Part shown: piece by piece, positions 25,671 through 33,158 of the stretch
How positions within the stretch are numbered: position 1 is the stretch's first letter
Layout: the number at the start of each line of letters is the position of its first letter
Assembly: GCF_020711255.1 (NCBI RefSeq)
Contig: NZ_JAJFAW010000011.1
Location: 62,001 to 126,000 of the forward strand
Source of the DNA: Hymenobacter plasmatis
GTDB lineage: Bacteria > Bacteroidota > Bacteroidia > Cytophagales > Hymenobacteraceae
Direction: 5' to 3'
DNA length: 64,000 bases
Position numbers and translations under genes: made by a program
The notes under the pieces: model-generated
Told to the model about the DNA's origin: nothing
Databases searched by the model: none
The model's input: the letters and a program-made list of their open reading frames with translations, nothing else

Positions 25671-27497
25671 CTACACCCCATCACCCCGGAGCTTGCGGAA
25701 CCGCTTGCGGGCTTCGGCCACATAGATGCTGCCGGGGTATTTGGTGATAACCTGGTTGTACAGCTCCTGGGCCTTGGCTTTGTCCTTCACGTCTTCCTCC
25801 TGAATGCGGGCCAGCAGGAACAGCGCATCGTCGCTGAGCACGTCGTACTTGGGATTGTTGGTGATGCGCTCCAGCGTGGCAATGGCCCCAGCAAAGTCGC
25901 CGGTGCGGCGCTGCAGCTGGGCCTTCAGATAATAGGTGTCGTCGGAAAGGGAGTGGCCGGGGAATTTTTCCAGCAGCATATCCAGGCCCGCAATGGCCTC
26001 CTTCAGCTTGTTCTGGAACACCAGCTGCTCCACCGCGGCGTAGGCCTTCAGCCCCAGGCCCAGCGTGTCCTCCACGGTGTTGTCCTGAATCAGCAGCGAG
26101 AGCTGCATGGCGTCGTTGGCAATTTCGCGGGTCGTGGCTTCCTTCAGAATATCAAGGTGGCTTTGCGCGAGCTTAAAGTCGCCGGCGTAGTAGCTCAGGC
26201 GGGCATTGCGCAGCTTGGCTTCGTAGCCCAACGGCGAGTCCTTGTGCGATTTCTCCACCTGCGAATACAGCAGCGTGGCTTCCCAGGGCTCGCCCTTCAG
26301 CAAATACAAGTCGCCTTGGGTCACTTTGGCTTCGTCTACCACCTCGTCGCTGGCGCGGGGCATGTCTATCACCTCCTGCAGCAGGCTCATGGCCTTGGCG
26401 CGGTCGTTGAGCTGAAAGGCATAAAGGTTGGCCAGGTTGCGCAGCACAGGAGCCGTATCGGGCGTGCGGCCCAATTCGGCCAGCAGTTGCTCATAGTCGC
26501 CGACGAGGGCGCGCACCTTGGCCTCATCCACGGGGTAGGTGTCGCGCACCTGCGCCTCCCGGGCCTGCAGCAGCCTCTGCCGGGCCACGTTGCCATACGG
26601 GCCGCTACGGTACTCCTTGGCCACGTAGGCGTAGCCGTCGATGGCGCTTTCGTAGTCCTTGTTTTGCTGGGCAATGGCCGCCAGCTCCATCACGCGGCTG
26701 CCTTCGGTGCGGGCGCGCCGGTCGAGGGCCCGGGCCTGCACCAGCGCCCCCGTGAAATCGTGGCGCTGCACCTGCAGCCACAGCAGCAGCTCGCTGTAGG
26801 CCGCCTGCTCGGGGTGCTCCTGCGTGGCCGCCAGCAGGAGCTTCTCCAACGCATCAAAGTCTTTTTCTTCGTGCAGGGCGTTTTGCAGCATGTTGCGCAC
26901 AAAGGGCAGCTGCTTTTCGTCCTGGGCTACCAGGCGCAGCGTCTCGGCCAGCACCTGGGGCTGGTTCTGGCTTTGAGTATACAGCTGAATAAGCTGCGGG
27001 GCGTATTCGGTGTCGTTTTTGGCCAGCGCCCGGCCGCGCAGGTAGGTACGCTCGGCCCACTCGGGCAGCTCCCGGCGGCCAAACTCCGTGGCCACGGCCA
27101 GCACCTGCGCCGGCGTGAGCTGGCTAAGCACCTTTTGCCACTGCTTCTCGGCCGCGGGCGCATCGCCAGCCGCGGCGTACACCGCCCCGAGCGCTACGCC
27201 CGTAGTGGCATCTTCGGGGTGCAACTTCACGGCTTTGCGGGCCAGTTTTTCGGCGTCCTTGTAGCGTTTCAGGGCCTGCAAAGAGGCCAGGTACACTGGG
27301 AATACGGCGGGGCTGGTTTGCTCCTCAGCCGAGAGCTTCTCATACAGAAACACCACCTTTTCGTGCTCGCCACGGCGGGCGTAGTCCTCGGCTAGCGCGG
27401 CCCCGCTCACCGGCGCCCACGGCTTGGAGGGCTCTTGGGCCAGCGCCGGAATGGCCAGAAGGAAAGCGGCGGCTACAACGAGAGAATGCGGACGCAT
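25671..27497 (-). CDS. Exported tetratricopeptide repeat protein
   Basis: A 608-residue protein with a signal peptide (about residues 1-20, ending AIPALAQ). The rest is an almost continuous array of TPR-like helix pairs, for example AEKLARKAVKLHPEDATTGVA and DAALFLLARIQEEDVKDKAK-like units near the C-terminus. Probably periplasmic, acting as a scaffold. It is the last gene of the minus-strand run that includes coaX, lptC and the PpiD-like foldase, though a terminator separates it from the latter. Confidence 0.85.
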   Translation of the reverse strand: MRPHSLVVAAAFLLAIPALAQEPSKPWAPVSGAALAEDYARRGEHEKVVFLYEKLSAEEQTSPAVFPVYLASLQALKRYKDAEKLARKAVKLHPEDATTGVALGAVYAAAGDAPAAEKQWQKVLSQLTPAQVLAVATEFGRRELPEWAERTYLRGRALAKNDTEYAPQLIQLYTQSQNQPQVLAETLRLVAQDEKQLPFVRNMLQNALHEEKDFDALEKLLLAATQEHPEQAAYSELLLWLQVQRHDFTGALVQARALDRRARTEGSRVMELAAIAQQNKDYESAIDGYAYVAKEYRSGPYGNVARQRLLQAREAQVRDTYPVDEAKVRALVGDYEQLLAELGRTPDTAPVLRNLANLYAFQLNDRAKAMSLLQEVIDMPRASDEVVDEAKVTQGDLYLLKGEPWEATLLYSQVEKSHKDSPLGYEAKLRNARLSYYAGDFKLAQSHLDILKEATTREIANDAMQLSLLIQDNTVEDTLGLGLKAYAAVEQLVFQNKLKEAIAGLDMLLEKFPGHSLSDDTYYLKAQLQRRTGDFAGAIATLERITNNPKYDVLSDDALFLLARIQEEDVKDKAKAQELYNQVITKYPGSIYVAEARKRFRKLRGDGV

Positions 27498-27613
27498 GAG
27501 TTCAGGAGCAGTTTCACGCAGAAGTGGCAGAAGGCCCGGTTTGGGGCGCTTCGTGTCAACGCAAAACCTCAGGGGATGGTGCGTTTGATTTCAGGGCATT
27601 TGCAGCAGGCCCC

Positions 27614-27654
27614 AAAAAACAAAAAGGGCCGCTCCCGAAGGTACGGCCCTTTTC
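27614..27654 (-). terminator. Rho-independent terminator after the PpiD-like gene
   Basis: AAAGGGCCG (27623-27631) pairs with CGGCCCTTT (27644-27652). Minus-strand reading gives a long T-rich tail (A-rich 27614-27625). Confidence 0.8.
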
Positions 27655-27673
27655 AAATTTGTGGATTGACGTC

Positions 27674-29800
27674 CTAGAAAAACTTCGTGCGGCTGTCTTT
27701 CACGTTGGCGTGGGCCTTGATGGCCTCGTAAATCTTGCCGTCCTGCTGCTGGGCGCGCTGCTGCGCTAGCTGCTGCTGCACGGCTTTCAGGTTGGTGTTG
27801 GGCGTGGCGGGCGGGGTCACGCTCACCGGCTCAACCACCAGCACGCCTTGCTCGCCCTGAATGGGGGCCGACTTCTGGCCGGGCTTCAAGGCAAACGCTT
27901 TGCCCACCGCCAAGGGCTCGAAACCCACGTTGGTAAGGTTGCCCTGGCCCATCACTACGTCGGCGGCGGTGCCAACCTGGGCCGTGGGGCCGTACTTGGA
28001 GGCCATTTCCTCCAGCGTACCCGCCTTCGGCAGCTTGGCCATGATTTGCTTGGCCTTCTCCTCGTTGCGCACCAGCGCCGACAGCTCGGGCTTCAGGTTG
28101 GTTACCGTGGCGGTGCCTTTGGCGCGCTCGTCGGTGAGGGCGGCAATCACGTACTGGTCGCCCATCTCGTATACTTCCGAGATGTCGCCCACTTTGGTTT
28201 CGGCACCGTTCTGGTTAAAGCCGAAGGCCCAACGCACCAGCTCACGCGCGTTCTGCAGGTTGTTGACGGTGCGAGCGCTGCGGTCCAGGTTTTTGGCCTC
28301 CTGCTTTACCAGGGTCTTGTCCTTGGTCACCAGCTTGCGGAAGCTCTCCAGGTCGGTGGCTTCACCTTTCAGCTGCTGCGCCTTGGCATAAGCAGCTTCG
28401 CGGGTAGCATCGCTGGGGGTAATGCTCTTCTTCACCTCGGCCACCTGATAGGTTTGCTTGGTAGGAGCTGCCGTGATTTTGATAACGTGGTAGCCAAACG
28501 AGGTTTCCACCACGTTGGGGAGCAGGCCGGGAGCGGTGGCGCCGAAAATAGCTTTTTCGAACTCGGGCACCATGCGGCCTTGGCCAAACCAGCCCAAGTC
28601 GCCGCCCTGTTCCTTGGTGCCGTCGGTACCGAACTGACGGGCCAAGGCGGCGAAGTCGGCGCCGGCTTTGATTTTGTTGAGGATGTCCTGGGCCTTGGCT
28701 TTCGCGGCGGCTTTGGCTTCGGGCGTGGTGCCTTCGGGCTTGATGAGGATGTGGCTGGCGCGGGCTGCGGCCTGCTTGCCGGTGCTCACCCCGGTTACCT
28801 TATACAGCGAATACGTGCCGTTTTCAGCGTAAGGGCCGTACACTTTGCCTTGAGCCAGGGGCAGCTGCTTGCGCAGTTGCTCGGGCAGGTCGGCGGGGCT
28901 GCGGAACGCCTTGTTGTAGGGCTGCTCCGAATTCTGCATCACAAACAACGAGTCGACCGGGGCCGAGGCAAACTGCGTGGCCAACTCCGCAATGGAAGTC
29001 TTTACGGAAGCGCTGTCCTCTTTCGAGGGCACTACCGGGATGGTGATGTACTCCACCGAGCGGCCGTCTTCTACTTTGTACTTGCTCTGGTTCTTGTCGA
29101 GGTAAGCCTGCAGCTGGGCGTCGGTCACTTTCACGGCCGAGTCGGAAATGCTGGCGTAGGGCACGAACAGGTACTTCACCGTGGCCTTGGTGCCTTGCGA
29201 AGTGTCGTAGCGCTTGGCTTCGGCAGTGGTCACGTACACCGAGTTTTTCAGCAGGGCGTTGTACTTGTTGGCCAGGCGCTCGGCGGGGAGGTTGGCTTCG
29301 AAGTTGTGCCAGGCGGCTTGGTTTTCGGGAGGCAGCTTGTCGAGGTTTTTCAGGTACTCAATCAGCCGGGCCTTGTCGAACTGGCCCGTCTTCTGGTCGG
29401 TAAAGGCCTGCTTGATGCCGCTGTTGATGTTGTCGCCCTGCACCATGTCCACCAACTCGTCGTCCGATACGGTCAGGCCCAGTTTCTCCCACTCGGGCTG
29501 AAAAGCCAGGCGGTAGATGGTCTGGTTCCAGGCCTGGTCGCGCAGGTAACCGAGGGCTTGCTCGTCGGGCTGGCGCTGCTGCTGGGCGATAAACGCTTGC
29601 TTGGCTTGCTCGAGGGCGTTGTTGTAATCGGCCAGCTCCACTTTTTGGCCAGCCACCTCGCCTACTACTTGGTCGTTGCGGTTGAAAAGCCGGTTTTTGC
29701 CGCCTACCAGGTCGCCGCCCACAATAAAGAGCAGCATGCCGACGGCCACAAGGCCTACCGCTACGCCTGATTTTTCTCGAATCGTGTTAATTAAAGCCAT
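27674..29800 (-). CDS. Membrane-anchored peptidyl-prolyl isomerase, PpiD/SurA type
   Basis: A 708-residue foldase. An N-terminal anchor helix (about residues 12-32, VGLVAVGMLLFIVGG) places the rest in the periplasm. A SurA_N-like chaperone region follows (NRNDQVVGEVAGQKVEL ... QAFIAQQQRQP). A parvulin domain lies near residues 340-440 with RASHILIKPEG and GGDLGWFGQGRMVPEFEKA, and the C-terminal half is extended. It assists folding of outer-membrane and secreted proteins, which fits its neighbours LptC and an outer-membrane protein. A well-spaced promoter lies upstream, so it may also be transcribed independently. Confidence 0.92.
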   Translation of the reverse strand: MALINTIREKSGVAVGLVAVGMLLFIVGGDLVGGKNRLFNRNDQVVGEVAGQKVELADYNNALEQAKQAFIAQQQRQPDEQALGYLRDQAWNQTIYRLAFQPEWEKLGLTVSDDELVDMVQGDNINSGIKQAFTDQKTGQFDKARLIEYLKNLDKLPPENQAAWHNFEANLPAERLANKYNALLKNSVYVTTAEAKRYDTSQGTKATVKYLFVPYASISDSAVKVTDAQLQAYLDKNQSKYKVEDGRSVEYITIPVVPSKEDSASVKTSIAELATQFASAPVDSLFVMQNSEQPYNKAFRSPADLPEQLRKQLPLAQGKVYGPYAENGTYSLYKVTGVSTGKQAAARASHILIKPEGTTPEAKAAAKAKAQDILNKIKAGADFAALARQFGTDGTKEQGGDLGWFGQGRMVPEFEKAIFGATAPGLLPNVVETSFGYHVIKITAAPTKQTYQVAEVKKSITPSDATREAAYAKAQQLKGEATDLESFRKLVTKDKTLVKQEAKNLDRSARTVNNLQNARELVRWAFGFNQNGAETKVGDISEVYEMGDQYVIAALTDERAKGTATVTNLKPELSALVRNEEKAKQIMAKLPKAGTLEEMASKYGPTAQVGTAADVVMGQGNLTNVGFEPLAVGKAFALKPGQKSAPIQGEQGVLVVEPVSVTPPATPNTNLKAVQQQLAQQRAQQQDGKIYEAIKAHANVKDSRTKFF

Positions 29801-29845
29801 TTACTTGTCAAAGGAATCGAAGTCTTGAGTGGGTCAAAAGAGGCG

Positions 29846-29875
29846 CAAAATAACCAGAATTTGGCCGGCTATCAA
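29846..29875 (-). promoter_or_regulatory. Promoter with -33 TTG and -7-like TTATTTTG, PpiD-like gene
   Basis: On the minus strand TTG (29875-29873) is followed by exactly 19 bases and TTATTTTG (29853-29846). This is one mismatch from the Bacteroidota consensus TTG-N19-TAnnTTTG. It is 46 bases upstream of the ATG at 29800. Confidence 0.55.
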
Positions 29876-29977
29876 AGTTTTAACTGATTTTAAGTCCCGA
29901 AGCGCCGCGGTTAAAACCTCCCGGTTGTGAATTAGCCCAACGCTAGGGCCGCAGCCAGTGGCATGGGCAAGCCGGAG

Positions 29978-30241
29978 CTAGCGGCGTTTCTTGGTCGATT
30001 TAGCGGGGGTTTTGGCGCGGGCCTGCTTGGCCAGCCGGGCCTCTTCCTCGGCTACTTTAGCGGCCACCCGCTCCTGCTGCCGCCAATAGAGCAGGGGCAT
30101 CCAGCAGAGCATCGACACCATGAAAATCCAGTAGTTGGCCGCCAGGTCGTTGAACAGTATTGTCTGATAGATGCCGATAACCAGCGCCACCACGCCCACG
30201 GCGAAAAGGACGGTGCGCAGAAGGGATTTGTCGAAAGTCAT
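29978..30241 (-). CDS. Small two-helix membrane protein with basic tail
   Basis: An 87-residue protein with two transmembrane helices (about residues 9-28 and 37-53). A C-terminal coiled, Lys/Ala/Arg-rich tail ends in TPAKSTKKRR. No family recognised. Its place between lptC and the foldase gene suggests an envelope function (inference). Confidence 0.65.
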   Translation of the reverse strand: MTFDKSLLRTVLFAVGVVALVIGIYQTILFNDLAANYWIFMVSMLCWMPLLYWRQQERVAAKVAEEEARLAKQARAKTPAKSTKKRR

Positions 30242-30310
30242 AGGAGTAATGGTAAGGGTGGGCTACCTGGCAAACCCAAATCCTGGGCCTTGGGTGCCGA
30301 CGCGGTGGCC

Positions 30311-30916
30311 CTACTTCGGAGCCGGAGTGGCTTGTGAGGGCGCCGTAGCGGCCGGAGCCGGCGCCACCGCGGGCGCCGCAAACACGCCTTCCGGGCGAAG
30401 AATCCGGTACCGCGAGAAGTTCTGGTTCGCCGTCAGGCCGTAGCCGGTCAGGTATTCCGTGGGCGTGGTCACCTTCACAAACATGGCGGAATCGGTGTAA
30501 ATCAACGCCTTATTCTTATCATAAAACAGCTCCTCGGTGTTCATGCGCTGTTCTTGCGGCACGTTTACCACCTCCACGGCGCCGCGCATGGTATACAGGT
30601 TCTTGGCCTTTTCGAATTTGGCGTACTTGGCCGTCAGCGTGTTTATCACGTGCTTCAGGCCATCGGCCGAATAAAACGTGACCACCGCTCCCTTGGGGTA
30701 GAGAATGTCGCCATTCTCAAACTGCTGCTCCAGCGGCGCGGTGAGCTGAAACTTGAGCTTGGCCGAGTCGCTGACCAGTGTCAGCACGTTGGTGGTTTCC
30801 ATCAGCGGGCCGGTGTACACCAGCCGGGGGCCCGTGGCAGCTTTCTTGTCGCAGCCCGCTAGGCCCAACAGGGCGAGCAATACTGCGCTTCCCGCCGCGT
30901 GCCTGAGTCCGTACAA
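30311..30916 (-). CDS. lptC: LPS export ABC transporter periplasmic protein LptC
   Basis: A 201-residue lipoprotein-like protein with lipobox LLGLAGC near residues 17-23. Its beta-jellyroll LptC core is recognisable from YTGPLMETTNVLTLVSDSAK, GAVVTFYSADGLKHVINTL and GAVEVVNVPQEQRMNTEELF. LptC receives lipopolysaccharide from LptBFG and passes it to LptA across the periplasm. The Bacteroidota version is a lipoprotein rather than a bitopic membrane protein. The C-terminus has an Ala/Pro-rich extension. It lies 27 bases downstream of the outer-membrane protein gene. Confidence 0.85.
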   Translation of the reverse strand: MYGLRHAAGSAVLLALLGLAGCDKKAATGPRLVYTGPLMETTNVLTLVSDSAKLKFQLTAPLEQQFENGDILYPKGAVVTFYSADGLKHVINTLTAKYAKFEKAKNLYTMRGAVEVVNVPQEQRMNTEELFYDKNKALIYTDSAMFVKVTTPTEYLTGYGLTANQNFSRYRILRPEGVFAAPAVAPAPAATAPSQATPAPK

Positions 30917-30943
30917 TTCGATGAAGCCGTTAAAAGCCGTGAG

Positions 30944-32281
30944 TTATTGCAAGCGCCGCTTGATAAACCAGCGGTTGTTGAGCGTGATGCCCAGCTGCCC
31001 GCGGATGTAGCTTTCCTGCACGTTGCTGGTGCCGGTGCTCGCGTTGAGAATGTCGGTGTTGCCGCGCACGCCGTACGTAAAGCCCAGGCTGAACGTAGTG
31101 GCTTCCAGCGGCGTGGCCGTGGGCAGCGGGAACGCAAAACCCCAGCTCACGGCGCGGTCATACAGCATCTTGCCGCCCGGCTGATACGGAAGCTGCGCCA
31201 TGCTCAGGCCGGCGCGGTACGTCACGCGGCGGAAGTAATGGTCGACCGACGCCGGCTCCGGCGTCAGCTCACCGCCGAGGGCCACGCGCACCGTGTTGTT
31301 CAGGGGCGTGCCTTTGTCGCCAAAGCTGGTGAACTTCGACCACTGCTGTTGCGACGCATCGGCGTTGATGCTCCAGTTCTTGTCGTTGTCGAAGCTGATG
31401 CCGACCTGGGCCAGTGTGGGCACGTAGGTGCTGCCGCGCACGTCGCTTACGGGCGTTGCCGTGCCGATGAGCGTTCCGTCGAGGTTTTCCTGCTCCTGGG
31501 TTTTCACTTGTTGCCCGTTCAGGTTGTGCCCGAAGCTGTACACGCCGGCCAGGTTCATGCTCAGGTCTTTGCCCACCTTCTGGCGGTAGTGCGCCCCGGC
31601 CCGGAAAGCGAAGTCCGAATAGCGGGTGTGCGTCCGGTTCACCGAATTCACCAACTGGTCGGTGCTATTGGCAATCTGGATGGTGGTGCCGGTGGTCTCG
31701 TCCACCACGCCAAACATGTAGGAAGCCGTGAGGCCCACCGTAAACGCTTTGGTGATGCGGAAACCCTGGCCAAAATAGGCCTCCGAGACGCCGCCCGTGC
31801 CCTTGTACTGCTTCAGTACCTGAGTAAGCACCGGCGTGCCCGCAACTTCCTGGATGGTGTTCGACTCGTAATCGACGGCGCTCACCGGCTTCAGGCCTAC
31901 GGCCGCGCCCCACTTGCTGCTCAGGGGCACCGACAAGGCAAAGTAGCCCAGGTTGGCGCTGCCGCTGCGGCTGGAGGAGCTGGCGTTTTTCACGGTCTTG
32001 TACTGCCCGTTGTAGCCTGCCTCAAACGTGGTGCGGCCCGTGTAGTACAGCAAGGCCGGATTCAATTCGTTCACATTGACCGCGTTAGGCGCAGCCAGAC
32101 CCGCTCCGCCCATGCCCATCTGGCGCACGCCGCCGGTGTTGGCGTTGAACTCGCCCAGCCCAATGCGGGAGTACGGCGAGTTGCCCAGGCCCTGCGCCTG
32201 CGCGCTTCCCACTCCCAACACCGCCACGCCCGCCAGCACCAGACCCAAACGCAGGCGCACCATCTCTTTATTTGACAACAT
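30944..32281 (-). CDS. Outer-membrane beta-barrel protein of unknown function, FadL/OmpP1-like
   Basis: A 445-residue protein with a signal peptide (cleavage near GSAQAQ). The N-terminus GNSPYSRIGLGEFNANTGG followed by RQMGMGGAGLAAPNA resembles the plug-like start of FadL/OmpP1-type barrels. The rest consists of alternating amphipathic strands ending NNRWFIKRRLQ. The start at 32281 overlaps the coaX stop by 14 bases; a second ATG at 32263 would leave a 4-base gap, and both are credible. The position between coaX and lptC is conserved in Bacteroidota as far as I recall, hinting at a link to LPS or outer-membrane biogenesis. Confidence 0.75.
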   Translation of the reverse strand: MLSNKEMVRLRLGLVLAGVAVLGVGSAQAQGLGNSPYSRIGLGEFNANTGGVRQMGMGGAGLAAPNAVNVNELNPALLYYTGRTTFEAGYNGQYKTVKNASSSSRSGSANLGYFALSVPLSSKWGAAVGLKPVSAVDYESNTIQEVAGTPVLTQVLKQYKGTGGVSEAYFGQGFRITKAFTVGLTASYMFGVVDETTGTTIQIANSTDQLVNSVNRTHTRYSDFAFRAGAHYRQKVGKDLSMNLAGVYSFGHNLNGQQVKTQEQENLDGTLIGTATPVSDVRGSTYVPTLAQVGISFDNDKNWSINADASQQQWSKFTSFGDKGTPLNNTVRVALGGELTPEPASVDHYFRRVTYRAGLSMAQLPYQPGGKMLYDRAVSWGFAFPLPTATPLEATTFSLGFTYGVRGNTDILNASTGTSNVQESYIRGQLGITLNNRWFIKRRLQ

Positions 32282-33008
32282 GATAAGCTAAAATCCGATT
32301 AAGGCCGAGCAGCACCAGCTCAGGCACAACAAAGATACGAGCCGGGAGCCGGGCCGCCAGAAAAGCCGCGTCGCCCCCCGTGAGCAGCACACCCAGCCCC
32401 GGGTAGCGCTGCTGATACTGAGCCACGAAGCCCATGATTTCGGCCACGGTGCCGTTCACCACGCCACTCAACAGGCTCCCCGTAGTGGAGTCGCCCGTGA
32501 GCGGAATCGTTGCATCGGGCGCCGGCAGCTCCAACAGCGGCAGCCGCCCCGTGAATGCGTGCAAGGCCCGAAACCGCATGCCCAAGCCCGGCCCAATGCT
32601 GCCGCCGTGGTAGGTGCCGTCAGCCGTTACCAGGTCGCATTTCAGGGCCGTGCCCGCATCGACGATAAGCGTGGGCTGCCCCGGCCGCAGCCCAGCCGCG
32701 CCCACTGCCGCGGCCAGCCGGTCGGCGCCCAGCGTGTGCGGGGTGGCGTAAGCGTTCCGCAACGGAATGGCCGTGGTGGCCGGCGAAAAAGTCAGCAGCT
32801 CGCCCGGCACCAGCGCCCGCAGCTCGTCGGCCCGCAGCGCGGCATCTTCGGCTACAGAGGCGACAATGACGTGCTGCGGCTGCCACTGCGTTACCATTTC
32901 CCGCACCTGCCCCGCCGTGAGACCAGTAGCCATTTCCCGCAAAGTTGAGCCATCAAAGCAGCCGGCTTTCACCGCGGTATTGCCAATGTCGAGCGCGAGG
33001 GTATGCAT
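32268..33008 (-). CDS. coaX: Type III pantothenate kinase
   Basis: A 246-residue ASKHA-fold kinase that phosphorylates pantothenate in the first step of coenzyme A synthesis. The phosphate-1 motif is LDIGNTAVK (residues 5-13). The phosphate-2 motif is VDAGTALKCD (about 116-125), with the family signatures GADRLAAAVGA and GGSIGPGLGMRFRALHAFTG. The length is normal. It is the first gene of the run coaX - outer-membrane protein - lptC - small membrane protein. Confidence 0.95.
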   Translation of the reverse strand: MHTLALDIGNTAVKAGCFDGSTLREMATGLTAGQVREMVTQWQPQHVIVASVAEDAALRADELRALVPGELLTFSPATTAIPLRNAYATPHTLGADRLAAAVGAAGLRPGQPTLIVDAGTALKCDLVTADGTYHGGSIGPGLGMRFRALHAFTGRLPLLELPAPDATIPLTGDSTTGSLLSGVVNGTVAEIMGFVAQYQQRYPGLGVLLTGGDAAFLAARLPARIFVVPELVLLGLNRILAYHVVK

Positions 33009-33033
33009 TTAATAAATTGAGCTACTACAAAAC

Positions 33034-33130
33034 AGAACGTCATGTTGAGCTGGCCGAAGCATCTTGCTCGCGGTAGTAATCAAATTACTTCCCCGGTAAA
33101 GATGCCTCGGCCAGCTCAACATGACGTTCT
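33034..33130. repeat. REP-type inverted repeat (GTCATGTTGAGC variant), copy 2
   Basis: Arms 33034-33065 and 33099-33130, 32 bases each, have a single mismatch and a 33-base spacer. Ends are AGAACGTCATG / CATGACGTTCT. It lies in the gap between coaX and rluB, both minus strand, and could also attenuate transcription. Confidence 0.9.
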
Positions 33131-33158
33131 AATTCTAGTCAGAAAGCCTGCTCGTTGA

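Noticed and set aside
25953..27395. 480-codon plus-strand frame opposite the TPR gene
   Set aside because: Antisense shadow of the TPR protein; composition is typical of a reversed coding frame.
27848..29770. 640-codon open frame on the plus strand, opposite the PpiD-like gene
   Set aside because: It mirrors the real minus-strand gene, shows no family motif and is low-complexity Gly/Leu/His-rich. Long antisense frames are expected at this GC content.
30899..32275. 458-codon plus-strand frame opposite the outer-membrane protein gene
   Set aside because: Shadow frame with no domain; the minus-strand protein has a clear signal peptide and barrel pattern.
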